NCBI GenBank assembly: GCA_905221605.1
Contig: CAJNDS010000189.1
Location: 75,001-135,000, forward strand
From: Symbiodinium natans
Taxonomy: Eukaryota > Sar > Dinophyceae > Suessiales > Symbiodiniaceae
Direction: 5' to 3'
Length of the DNA: 60,000 nucleotides
Shown: positions 46,501 through 57,000 of the stretch, piece after piece
How the letters are laid out: each line of letters begins with the position of its first letter
Position numbering within the stretch: the first letter of the stretch is position 1
Notes under the pieces: generated by a model
Told to the model about the DNA's origin: nothing
Databases searched by the model: none
The model's input: only the letters and a program-made list of their open reading frames with translations
Translations under genes and position numbers: made by a program

Positions 46501-48959
46501 ACCAAGAAAAAAGCACGTGCAGTCCCAGTCCTACACGAAGATCAGTCCCAGATCCGATCTGTGAGGGATGTTGACCTGACACTTGGCTAAGGAGGAGGAG
46601 CTGTACTCCTACACAGACCTGGGTGCAGTTGGCTTTGACCTTTGGAAGCTTGGAGTTCAGCGAAAAGAGAATTGTTCTTTCTCAGACGACATATCTTGCC
46701 CACACCAGAAGGGTGCCAACACCAAGGCCCCAACAGCCTTCATCCCCATCTGCTTAGTCTGCTCACATTTTTGTGTGTACATGACATGACATAAGAGAAT
46801 ATGTGCATATATATAGAGAGAGAGAGAGTGTGGCAAGGACCTTTATGTATCTACTATCAAGCCACTAAAACACTCTTCTTGTTTCCCCCCCTGAGCACAG
46901 CAAGAGGCGTGATGCATTGTATGCAGGTTATGATGATATGTCATTTCGCTGGGTCACGCCGCCATTGTGGTTTTGAGCTTGTTCGTAAGGATCTCGTACA
47001 AGGGGCGACAATGTCACATTTTCAGCGGAGACGTGTCATAAGAAGTAGAGAAGAGAAGAGTAGTCGAGAGCCTCGGAGACGGAGGAAGTCCCTTTGTTTG
47101 CTCATGTCAAGAGGGGCGGAAGGGGAGGAAATGAGACAATGGAACATAAAAGAAAGAGAAAGGGAGATAAGAGAGAGCGTTTGCGCGAGAGTGAAAGCAG
47201 AGCGAGAGAGTAAGAGAGCCGAAGGTTGAGAATAAGAGGGGCTGAGCAGCCTCCTTCTTCTAACGGCCAATCGCCATCTTGTCACAGGATTAGTCCTTAA
47301 ATGCATTCAAGTGACTAGTCAAAAGTCATCAGGGTGAGCAACCTTGTGAATCACCTTTAATTAGTTCCACGCGTCTTTCACCTTTGGACCCACAGTTGTA
47401 TCTGTATACTATATTCACTAAAACGAAGTCAGAATATGTAAATTATGGAATTGGGGAGAACCAAATGAAATTGCGAGTTCATTCCAATCAACACTATCAT
47501 GAAACATCATCAACTACGTCATTCTTCGGCCCGCGGCAACCCCTTCGAGCAATCAGTCCCTTTTGAGGATCCTGGAGTAACACGCAGATTCATGTATAGA
47601 CCAGGTGCCCCAGATGTGAGTGGTAAAAACAAGAAAGCCAGCCGGGCGGGGAGGTGGAAGTGCGGGGTGGGCAGGTTGCACACACGCCACACATACTAAG
47701 CATTTCACTTATATAAAACTTATATATCATTGCAGTATATATCTTCTGCTATAGATCTTCAATTTTGTTTCTTATGTGTTATATATTCCGTATTGAAGTG
47801 CATTGGCCAGAGCTGTGCAGCCCAAAGCGCCAATTGGCACTTGATATGCATGCCACACCGATGAGGACAGTTCACGAGGGGTCGATTTTCGACAACATCC
47901 TTGTATGTGACTCGCTCGACTTCGCCAAGTCTGAAGCAGCAAAGCTTCAGGAAATTCGGGTTGAGAGTTGTGCCAGCACCAAGAGACATGGCGTTGCAAA
48001 TGTGCTCCAATGACCTCTAGACTCCAGCCATCTCTAGGTTGTGCTCTGCGCCAAAAGGAGCTCTTCTCCAAAGAGAAGGAGTCCCGCCGCAAGTGGAAGG
48101 AGAAGACCCCTGAACAGGAGGCGCACAATGCGTAGCTTCAACAACAGCATGTTGATCTGCTCCATGTTTGTGTGGCTTTCTGTGGGTGGTTTGCGACAGG
48201 CCGCTTCAACTGATGCTGAGCTTGCAGGAGGCACTGGAATTTGTGCGACAACCAGCCCAACAGTACTTGTAGGGCTGCAGTGTCCCCGACATCCTCTTAA
48301 ACAGTCGACCGTGCAAACATTGTGAAGTCGGCCTGGTCGTCAGGCGGATGGGACATGGAGTTTTGACAGGCCCTCTATGCTCAGCAAAATAGTCTGAGGA
48401 CCTACTTTACAATGCCAACAACAGGCACGACTCCGGACGGGAGCTGCGCGACGTTATTGGACTCGGATGACACGGCCCGAGGGAGTTGGTGACAGCATTC
48501 TGGAGTGCTCCATAGATCTCCAAGCACAAGGACACCATGACCAAAGCAGCGGAAAGAGGTCTCTAACCATACGTGAGGCTGGGTGGGGAGGGTGCCCATA
48601 GCGGGGGCCCAGGGCAATGCCCGGCGGCTTCTCAGCTTTGGGAACAACTGGAACATGAATCGCAACCGCTCGGAAGACAGCGCCTGGAGCACCGACCCTC
48701 AGCCAGATGCTTCACCGCAAAGGCCAATCGCGATCGAAGCCAAAAGAAGTGCGTTGTGCATGAACTCACTGCATGATAGTGCATGTCCGGATGTCAAGCT
48801 GCCTTCGCTGGGACCATCTTGAAAAGCCCATACTATTCTGAAAGTGATCGTCAAAGATCGGCACCAGAAAGTGTTGGGCCTGGGTTTTGCATGTTTTTAG
48901 CTTGGGGCTGAGGACAGGAGCGCCTGAAGCAAGAGCGCGAGGAGAAGCGGGCCGCCGAG
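43573..48959 (+). CDS. calreticulin (ER lectin chaperone), 14 exons
   Basis: Exons: 43573-43632, 43774-43857, 44021-44105, 44769-44803, 44901-45001, 45094-45391, 45456-45542, 45779-45844, 45984-46015, 46190-46217, 46592-46644, 47866-47966, 48038-48117, 48918-48959. All join in phase to 384 residues. Start: a hydrophobic signal peptide (MAPRQVLLGLLLVDAC). N-domain: VYFHEKF, NFTNRGRDLVLQFTVKH, FCGGGYIKL and FGPDICG, with the family's cysteine pair. P-domain: KPDDW and KPEAW exactly 17 residues apart, then WDDEEDG. C-domain start: EPPLVDNPLYQGPW, VDNPEFRGRWRPRQ, NPEY, YTDLGAVGFDLW and GSIFDNILVCD. The tail is a charged K/E/R helix rather than the usual acidic run. No KDEL-type signal is reached, so at least one 3' exon is missing. 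Role: calcium-dependent glycoprotein folding in the ER. Confidence 0.93.
44330..44580 (+). repeat. ~24-bp minisatellite in calreticulin intron 3
   Basis: About ten units of GGAGTGCCCAACCCCAGAGT with variable ends, inside the 663-nt intron 44106-44768. A single inverted copy lies at the start of the window. Confidence 0.9.
45671..45730 (+). repeat. 10-bp repeat in calreticulin intron 7
   Basis: GTGAAACGAC-type units, about five copies, within intron 45543-45778. Confidence 0.85.
46645..47865 (+). other. calreticulin intron 11 (1,221 nt), repeat-rich
   Basis: A GA...AG intron by protein alignment (FDLW|TVHEGS). It contains a short (TA)n(GA)n run at 46808-46828 and a GA-rich stretch at 47030-47230 that gives a spurious charged open frame. 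Confidence 0.7.
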
Positions 48960-49396
48960 GCTGTTGGAATTGTTTTGGGGTTTTCTTCGATCTTCTTTTC
49001 CCTTTTTGTGTGGCCAACGCCGCTTAGCTGTGCTATACGCGTGTCCGCCCCCTAGCACGGAACCCTGGAAAATTTCTGGCTTGGCGCGCCAAACTTTTTT
49101 TCCCGAAAGCATCGCGAAGGGTTCTTCCGTGCGGAGCCCTCTGACCCAACAACATAGAGTTAAGTACACAGAGTGAAGTGCATAGAGTCAAGTGCATAGA
49201 GTTAAGTACATAGAGTGAAGTGCATAGAGTTAGAATTCACGAGACCTTAGTACAACAGAGTGGAATTTACGAGATTTTAGTACAATTTTAGTACTATTTC
49301 ATAGAATTTACGAGATTTTTGTAGAATTTAGTAGACCTTCGTACCCAGTCCTACATTTCTTAATTAAAATTACTCTTTTTAAGGCGGCGGGCTGGG
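48960..49396. repeat. AGTGCATAGAGTTAAGT-type repeat
   Basis: From about 49153 to 49232, units of 15-17 bp (CATAGAGT plus RAAGTRCA) repeat about five times, followed by AATTTACGAGATTTTAGTA units to 49330. Related copies reappear at 50870-50940. No gene is seen. The region follows a GC donor of calreticulin, so it would be intronic. Confidence 0.75.
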
Positions 49397-49409
49397 TTGA
49401 CGTCGTCAA

Positions 49410-49915
49410 TCGGGATTGCAACCCTCTGCGGGTTTCGGCGTGGTCGCGGAGCTAAAACCGCTGTTTTTTTACGTGTCTTTCGCGCCGCGGACAACCCTCT
49501 GCGGGTTTCGGCGTGGTCGCGGTGCAAAAACCATCGTTTTTTCCGTTTCTGGCTGGCCGCGGACAACCCTCTGCGGGTTTCGGCATGGTCGCGGTGCTAA
49601 AACCGTCGCTTTTACGTTTCTGGATTTGCGCGGACAACCCTCTGCGGGTTTCGGCATGGTCGCGGCGCTAAAACCGTCGTTTTTTGACGGTTTTTTCTGT
49701 GCGCGGACAACCCTCTGCGGGTTTCGGCGTGGTCGTGGTGCTAAAACCGTCGTTTTGCACTTTTTTGCGGGCGCGGGTCAACCCTCTGCGGGTTTGGGCG
49801 TGGTCGCGGTGCCAAAACCGTCGTGTTTTTGCGTTTTTTGACACACAAATGCAACCCCTCTGCGGGTTTACGCGTGGTCGCGGTGCCAAAACCGTCGTGT
49901 TTTTGTGTTTTTTGT
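49410..49915. repeat. ~72-bp minisatellite, seven copies
   Basis: CCCTCTGCGGGTTT recurs at about 49422, 49494, 49567, 49638, 49711, 49791 and 49857. Each copy continues with CGGCGTGGTCGCGGTGC, AAAACCGTCGT and a T-rich stretch. Both strands remain open because unit length is often a multiple of three. A lone relative occurs at 51611. Confidence 0.95.
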
Positions 49916-49929
49916 TTGTGACCGAAACC

Positions 49930-50180
49930 GTCCTTTGTAGTACAAAAGTAGTACTGTCTAGGGCCGGTGCGCTCTTTTGGGCTCTCAAAATCCTCCTCTG
50001 TAGTACTCCGACCGTGGCTGGACTTTTATCGTACAGACGCAGCATGCCGGGGACTTCCGTGGCTTCCGTGGCTGGAAAGTCGACTTTTGTAGTACAGACG
50101 TAGCTCGCTGGGGACACCCGGAGACCCGGAGCTTCCGAGGCTGGAAAGTCGACTTTTGTAGTACAGATGTAGTACGCCGG
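49930..50180. repeat. ~60-75-bp repeat with TTTTGTAGTACAGA
   Basis: Three to four units built from TTTGTAGTACAGACGTAG, GCCGGGGACACCCGGAG and GGCTGGAAAGTCGAC, between the 72-bp and 47-bp arrays. Confidence 0.85.
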
Positions 50181-50194
50181 GGACACCCGGAGCT

Positions 50195-50820
50195 AACGTG
50201 GAAATATCGTGGGACTCGAATTCCGAGATATCGAAACCCGAGCAAATATCATGGGACTCGAATTCCGCGATATCGAAACCCTTGCAAATATCGTGGGACT
50301 GACTCGAAAACCTCGCAAATATCGTGGGACCCGAATTCCGGGGCGTCGAAACCCCCGCAAATATCGTGGGACTCGAATTCCGGGGCCTCGAAAAACATCG
50401 TTCCGGGATGTCGAAACCCTCGCAAATATCGTGGGACTTGAATTCCGGGTTTTCGAATCCCTCGCGAATATCGTGGGACTCGATCGAATTCCGGAGTATC
50501 GAAACCCTCGCAAATATCGTGGGACTCGAATTCCGGGCCTCGAAAACCTCGCAAATATCGTGGGACTCGGATTTCGAAACCCTCGCAAATATCGTGGGAC
50601 TCGAATTCCGGGGCCTCGCAAACCTGGCAAATATCGTGGGGCTCGAGTTCCGGGATGCCGAAACCCTCGCAAATATCGTGGGACTCGAATTCCGGGTCGT
50701 CGACAGCGTCGCGGGACTCAAATTCCGGGATGTCGAAACCCTCGCAAATATGTGGGACTCGAATTCCGCGGCCTCGAAAACCTCGCAAATATCGTGGGAC
50801 TCGAAATCCGGAATATCGTT
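50195..50820. repeat. ~35-50-bp minisatellite, about 15 copies
   Basis: Consensus parts are CAAATATCGTGGGACTCGAA, TTCCGGG and TCGAAACCCTCG, with many GAATTC sites. Unit length varies from about 31 to 60. Both directions translate to repetitive peptides without stops. I regard these as artefacts. Confidence 0.95.
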
Positions 50821-51085
50821 CTACTGCATAGCACGTGCAGTATACAGGTGCAGTATACAAGTGAATATGCAACCATATAAGTGCATACACTTGTCCAAGT
50901 GCATACAGTTCGAGTGCAAAGAGTCAAGTGCATGGAGTCAACGCACGGCAAACCGATGCTTTCGGGCCATCCCTCTTCTAGTTTGATAGTGGAGGGCGGG
51001 GGGCTACTTGCTCGTGGTAGGAGTAGCGGTAGTAGCTGCAGGTATGGTAGCAGTGGCTTCGTCGGAGTCGTGGTCGTCGTAGTCA

Positions 51086-51170
51086 CACAGTAGTTGTAGC
51101 TGTAGCTGTAGCTGTAGATGTAGCTGTAGCTGTGGCTGTAGCTGTAGCTACAGCTGTAGCTGTTGCTGTG
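51086..51170. repeat. TAGCTG hexamer repeat
   Basis: About 13 units of TAGCTG with minor variants, grading into GGTGGTAGT. Confidence 0.9.
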
Positions 51171-51204
51171 GTGGTGGTAGTAGTACTACGCCCCAACCGG
51201 GTGG

Positions 51205-51465
<261 letters not shown>

Positions 51466-51846
51466 TACTGCTACTAGTACTACGGTGCAACCCTATGGTT
51501 TGCCCGCGCTTGTTTTTGGAAGGTACATAAAACATGCGCAGGCGCAGCGTTTCTGGCCTTTGCCGGCCTTTCAACAGTTATCTTTTTTTCGTTTTTTTCT
51601 TCATAAACGACGACCCTCTGCGGGTTTCCCTGCGTTCCGGACTTCGCAGAACCCTATGGTTTGCCCGCGCGCGCGTCTTACGGTGTGGGCTTTGGAGTGT
51701 TTCAGGCACGAGTCCAGCACGAGGGCTTCGGTGTTTTGTCGTCCTGGGCTTCAAGGAAATAACACTGCTTTCGGGCGTGGGTTCAGGGTTGAGGCGTAAG
51801 ACAGTTTACGGTTTGCCCGCGTCTTCTGCTTGTGGGCAACGAACAG

Positions 51847-52270
51847 CCAAAGCCTAAACCTTAAACTCCAGAAGTTCTTGGTCCTATTTCATAGCTCAGG
51901 ATTTCGCAGACGACTCGTCTTGTGGCCACTACACTACTGACGCAGTCCCGTGCTTGTTGGGTCGCGCGGCCACAGGTCCGCAGTCTGCAGAGGCGGACAC
52001 GGCCCTGGCATACGGGAAGCGGGGCGCAGACGCTGGCCACCTGCTTCGGAGGCAGAAAGAAAGCCTCCTCAGCGAGCTGCCCAGCGTCTGCGCCCCGCTT
52101 CCCGTATGCCAGGGCCGTGTCCGTCTCTGCAGACCGCGGACCTGTGGCCGCGCGACCCAACAAGCACTGGACTGCGTCAGTAGTGTAGTGGCCACAAGAC
52201 GAGTCGTCTGCGAAATCCTGAGCTATAAAATAGGACCAAGAACTTCTGGAGTTTAAGGTTTAGGCTTTGG
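51847..52270. repeat. large palindrome: 190-bp arms, 44-bp loop
   Basis: The left arm (51847-52036) and the reverse complement of the right arm (52081-52270) differ at only four positions by my reading (near TTCATAGC, TCCCGTGC, CCGCAGTC and GAGGCGG). The loop is 52037-52080. Mirror-image open frames on the two strands come from this symmetry. Confidence 0.95.
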
Positions 52271-52385
52271 GCTGTTGGGTGCCACATGGTTCATGCTGAC
52301 ATGCTGCGGCAAGAGCTGATTCAAGCATGCTTGTCCAAACCCATGCTTGACCACTGTGTGTGGGCAAACCACCCGGTTGGGGCGT

Positions 52386-52566
<181 letters not shown>

Positions 52567-52905
52567 CAGCAGGAGTAGCAGGGAGCAGGGAGCAGGGAGC
52601 AGGGAGCAGGGAGCAGGGAGCAGGGAGCAGGGAGCAGGGAGCAGGGAGCAGGGAGCAGGGAGCAGCAGGGAGGGGCAGGGAGCAGGGAGCAGGGAGGAGG
52701 AGGAGGGAGGAGGAGCAGGGGGAGGGAGGAGAGTAGGGAGCAGGGAGGAGGGAGCAGGAGGAGGAGCAGGAGAGGAGGAGGGAGCAGGGAGGGAGGAGAG
52801 CAGGGAGGGAGAGGAGCAGGGAGGAGGGAGGGAGGAGGAGCAGGGGAGCAGGAGGAGGGAGCAGCAGGGAGCAGCAGGGAGCAGCAGGGAGTAGTAGCAG
52901 CAGCA
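52567..52905. repeat. GGGAGCA 7-bp minisatellite
   Basis: Regular GGGAGCA units to about 52665, then irregular GGGAGGAGGAGCA variants to 52905. Confidence 0.95.
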
Positions 52906-53869
52906 GCAGTACCCGTGCGCTCTTTCCGATCGCGCTCTTCGCCGTGCTGTTTTTTCACAGAAGCGTGACAAATGTTATTTCAGCGCAGGTTCGTTTCTTT
53001 CACTGTTTCCCTGCTTTCCTTTTTTTTAGTCTCGTCGCTTCTTCTCCCATTAAACTTTTTCTTGTTAAGGTTCTTCAGAACCCATCCCAGACCCCGTTGG
53101 CTCACGCATGCCTTCCCCCACACCATAAAGCTCCAAGACCTTCCAGAGCAGGGTCTTCTTGTCGGTCCAAACCGAAAACATCCAGGACCCACAAAAAAAG
53201 GCCTCCAAAGGCTTCCGACTTCCAGGATGCAGCCCCGGCTCGCCGTTAAGAGCAAGGAAAGAGCGATCGAGTGGGTGTCTCAAGTGGGTTGCTAATGTCG
53301 ACCCCGGGGCTATCTCAACAAATCTAGGGGACAGGCTGTCAAAATCGCAAATGCTTGTAAACCCAAACTCGACGAAAGCCGTCAAGGCCGGAAACTTACA
53401 GGGCCAAACTCTGGATTCTCGCGACCTCAAGTCCTGACTCCCTCCTCCCTGCTTCTGTCACGTTGGGGTTTGAGGTTCGGGGTTCAGGCTCGCAGGCTAC
53501 AGGTCTAGGGCTAGGGTACGGGGGCTTGGATTGCTTTACAGGGCTTCGAGCCCCTCAAAAGACCCGGAAGCCAAGGATGCTCCAAAGCCATTCGCACCGG
53601 GGTAACATGAAAAGGAGCAGACTAGAGGCGCAGAAAGCCGCGAAACCACGACAAGCTATGACAAGCCCAAGAAGCCCGGTCATAGTGGCCGCTGTATCAG
53701 ACGTGGAGGGAAGGGGCGGAGTTTGCAACGAACATTGGTGCTAGGCATCTTCATGCCGACATGGTAAACAGCAGGGCGACAATCAGTCTTCGCAAAGTGC
53801 TGTCCATTCTGTCCGTTTAGGGTACGGCCATACATAGTTTGAGCGTGTCTTGATATTGGCTTTCGTCAG
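52906..53869. other. no gene called
   Basis: A minus frame of 121 codons (53065-53430) and overlapping plus frames exist. None shows domain features. TTTGAGGTTCGGGGTT-type degenerate GGTT sequence lies at 53465-53525. Confidence 0.35.
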
Positions 53870-54109
53870 GAAGCTCGCAGAAAAGATGAAGAAGAACGCG
53901 CGGAGTTCAGTTCACCGGGCCCGATGAAAGGGGAGGAAATCCAATTGAAGGGCAGAGTGAAAGCTTCTGATGATCCACGAGCTTCCAGATTGCTTGCCGA
54001 GGCCGCGAGCGGGCAGAAGAGAAACGACGAGAACGCGCCAGCCAACCCAGATCATGCTTGGTCTGATTGGTTTGCATTCCGACCAGACATGCGTGCACAG
54101 ACCACGTAA
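53870..54109 (+). CDS. charged exon, possible C-terminus
   Basis: TCGTCAG|GAA acceptor, then EARRKDEEERAEFSSPGPMK, a polar region, and AWSDWFAFRPDMRAQ to TAA at 54107-54109 (79 codons). The first 12 residues match the style of the calreticulin tail and of the charged micro-exons. It is in phase with the calreticulin exon ending at 48959, but linking them would need a 4.9-kb intron full of repeats. It could equally be a separate gene. Confidence 0.45.
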   Translation, partial: EARRKDEEERAEFSSPGPMKGEEIQLKGRVKASDDPRASRLLAEAASGQKRNDENAPANPDHAWSDWFAFRPDMRAQTT

Positions 54110-54244
54110 CCTACCCGTTCTGTAAACCGCCATTGCACCTGTCTTAGTCTGCACACTGTTGGTTACCGGTTGTTGTGGTTGTGGTTGGTTGGGATGCCTG
54201 TCGTTGTTGTCGTCGCCGTTGTCGCCGTGGTATGGCGTATGGCG

Positions 54245-54283
54245 TATCTCGTATCTCGTATCTCGTATCTCGTATGTCGTCGT
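54245..54283. repeat. 7-bp repeat TCTCGTA
   Basis: Four to five units of TCTCGTA between GTC- and GTT-rich triplet stretches (54190-54400). Confidence 0.85.
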
Positions 54284-54510
54284 CGTGGTCGCCGTGGTGG
54301 TCGCATTCGCGGTGGCGGCAGGGGCGGCGGCGGCAGTGGCGTCGGCTGATGCTGCTGTTGCTGCTATTGTTGCCGTTGTTGTGGTGGTGTTGTTGGTGTC
54401 TAGCTGATAAACGGGTGGATCAGCATTATCGGTTGGAGTAGCACTCCGCATGCCTGCATCTCCTGGTGGATGTTATGTTGTTACGCGTGCCAAGCATTGA
54501 TGCCAGCCAG

Positions 54511-54540
54511 GAGCGCGAGATTGAGGAGAGGGAGGCTCAG
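54511..54540 (+). CDS. 10-codon charged micro-exon
   Basis: GCCAG|GAG acceptor, EREIEEREAQ, then CAG|GCACCC donor, phase 0 at both ends. It fits the charged exon series, but its gene is unknown. Confidence 0.35.
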
Positions 54541-55497
54541 GCACCCTGAAGAAATTGTGTGCGCCAACGGGCGAGATGCATTCATGAATCATTCATGTAT
54601 GGTCAAACCTGGCCACTTGGACGCCATGGGTTTGAGCAAGCCGACATGCTTTGTGATTTCCCAATGGTCTGGCCGTATCCAGGCGGCAGCGAACAGGCGC
54701 GCAGGCGGTGCAGGCGGTGCAGGAGGTGCTGCTGCAGGTTGGGCCATGCTCTCCCTGCTACCTGCTTGACCCATGCCATGGCCTAGAGTCCCAGAGCCGT
54801 CCAAGCCATCGAAGTCTCCCTCCCGGCCGCCACGAGCTTGATTTGCAATGCAAACTTTGCAACATGCCGCAGTAGAACGCGTTGCTCCCAAAATATTCTC
54901 GAGGCATGTCGCCAGATCATGCCAGGCTCGAGATTGGACAGAGTGGTAGGATAGAGTGACGCAGATACTTGCAGCTGTATACTTGCCCAGCATGCGAGAA
55001 AAGATCAATCCTACACGAGACTTGGCTATGTAAATCTACTGCCAGAACTTGATTTTCTTTGCGTCTTCCAACCTGCAACAGTTTGGAATTCCTTTTGTGG
55101 CTTTAACCCGCAGAGAGGTTCAGAATTAAATGCCCTCTGAAATAAAGGCCTAGGCCCTGTCGCATCAAACCTAATCCCGACAGAAGGCTGTGCACGACTC
55201 ACAACACTAGACAAGACTGGCTTCACCGTGCTCCACCCGTTCCAAGGAAGAGTCTTCCTCGCCTTACTTCTTGCTTTGGCTACAGCTACCACCTGGCTGA
55301 CAGGCTCAGCTGCCTGAGCGATCAAGGGCTTGAAAAAGTGCTTTGATGCTGAGACTGGAAGGCAGACCTGGACTTACCTTCGTTCAAGCACTCCAGCGTG
55401 CGCAGGCTCCTTGAATGCGAAAGGTACAGGGAAATGACGTCTTGAAGTGCGGTGGACTCATGTTTGTGAGTTACTTGGGTAACTCCGTCATTTGCAG
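54541..55497. other. no gene recognised
   Basis: Mixed sequence with GCAGGCGGT repeats near 54700. Minus frames of 99-139 codons lack family features. Confidence 0.4.
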
Positions 55498-56151
55498 GCA
55501 AGCTGCGGATGTAGTTGTTGCAGTTGTGGCGCCGCACGTTGCTACTTTTCGCATGCACGTACCAGCTACGAAGAAATGAAGTTGCGGCCAGTTAGAGTGC
55601 TTTCCAGACATGTTTATGCTAAGGTTGGCATGACGCAGCTCCATGCTGTTGCGGAGGCTGAAGTTGCCAAGGTGGAGGTTGCGGCAGATAGGTCGTATGC
55701 CAGGTATGAGAGGACAGATGCCTCTCTGAGTATTGCGAAGGACGCTGTCCCTTTGGACTTGTGCAGAGCCGCCAAAAAGAGGTTCTCAAGGTTTGGCGAA
55801 GCACAGCTCGATTGCGTGGGACGGGGCAATGTTTTCACCGCCCTGAAAATTGCTATGATTTTGCGACAATGGCACGTGCCCCTCTCTGGCAGACTGAATG
55901 GAGAACTTGCCGTTCGCCCGGAGATGCTAGTTAATGTTAGCACCTCAGACGAGGGTGTTGCCATCATGCGCTTGCACGTGGCCCCAGTGGGCCTGCCGGG
56001 TGTGCCAAGCGACGTGCTCCTGGCACCAGCGAGCGACCGCAGAATAGGCGCACTTGCGGGTGCTATTCTCGCTAAAGCACCTGGCAGAAGTTTCAGCACA
56101 ATTTTTTTGTTCTTAGCTGTAGTGTCGGAGCTAAGTAAGTTCTGCTCATGA
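55498..56151 (+). CDS. Alba-domain nucleic-acid-binding protein
   Basis: A long uninterrupted exon. The frame is open from a TTTGCAG|G acceptor at 55498, with the first ATG at 55576, giving 191 residues to TGA at 56149-56151. Residues of the central part read LCRAAKKRFSRFGEAQLDCV, then GRGNVFTALKIAMILRQW. This is the helix, strand, glycine loop and helix of the Alba fold (compare AAKKRL, xAxGxAI, KAVxIAEIL). An upstream segment (RPVRVLSRHVYAKVG) may be a second, weaker copy. The C-terminal 60 residues end hydrophobic. Alba proteins bind RNA or DNA; in protists they act in translation control and chromatin. Cys-rich residues before the ATG suggest an upstream exon. Confidence 0.75.
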   Translation, partial: ASCGCSCCSCGAARCYFSHARTSYEEMKLRPVRVLSRHVYAKVGMTQLHAVAEAEVAKVEVAADRSYARYERTDASLSIAKDAVPLDLCRAAKKRFSRFGEAQLDCVGRGNVFTALKIAMILRQWHVPLSGRLNGELAVRPEMLVNVSTSDEGVAIMRLHVAPVGLPGVPSDVLLAPASDRRIGALAGAILAKAPGRSFSTIFLFLAVVSELSKFCS

Positions 56152-57000
56152 CGGGCAGTGGCTTACAAACCATGTGCGTGTGTGCCTGCGTGCAAGTGGA
56201 TTATCACCCGCAGATCATGACTCTTACGCGTCAACCAGCAGATTCCGTAAGCAAGCGATGCAATCTCATCGTGGATACCTGGGCCAACGAAGCTAGTCCA
56301 CAAGAAGGCCTGTCTTCCCCGAAGGCATTGCAAAGGCTTTTTCCAATCTTTTCAGCAGAGGTTGCTGTGAAACACACTCGTGTGTGCAATGACAACTCCA
56401 GCGACACCGTTGAATAGCTTGCATGCGTTTACCACCTCATACATCGGGACCAGCTTGGAAAATCTCGATCCTGGTACTTTGCGAGTTTGGACAGCCTTTT
56501 CAACGCCGCCATCGCTGACAAATGACCAGGCCACCCGAGATCATCGTGGATGTCTAACCCGACTTCGTGTCACAGCATGCCGGAATCTCTGGAGGGGACA
56601 GTGTCCGAGAGAAGTTGCGGGCAGGAACTTCATCGTTGGGTCCACATTCGCCACCTACCTTTTACACGGCCTACCAGAGGCGCACTTTACGGGACGATTA
56701 CCAGTGTGTTGAACACTCGGTCCGGACATCTTTGGCAGATCGGCTTCTCCAAAGCATTTGCTTCGTTTGGCAGCGTCTTTGACGAGACAGAGGGCCTTTC
56801 CCCGACTTGGTCGACCTCCAGCTCGGCACCCTCATCATGCCGAAGAAGAGACAACCGCAAGTCAATCAGCCGATTCGCAGATATCCGCGGGCGGGGTGGA
56901 TCAACAAGTGGACACGTGTAGAGTTTCCTCCAAGGCGATCACCGGACGATGTCTGAAGATCATGGTTCATCCGCTTGGGCGCAAGTCACGAGCCTGTGAC
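56152..57000. other. open frames, no gene called
   Basis: Overlapping + strand frames of 82-123 codons (for example 56380-56712, containing NFIVGSTFATYLLHGLPE) look partly protein-like but conflict in frame. Part of this DNA is duplicated downstream. Confidence 0.3.

Noticed and set aside
49410-50820. Regular repeats separated by variable sequence, CRISPR-like at first glance
   Set aside because: Units are directly adjacent, vary in length and sequence, there are no cas genes, and the context is eukaryotic.
51922-52256. Matching 88-100-codon frames on both strands
   Set aside because: Explained entirely by the 190-bp palindrome.
55614-56099. 161-codon minus frame
   Set aside because: It is the antisense of the Alba-domain exon, which has clear family features on the plus strand.
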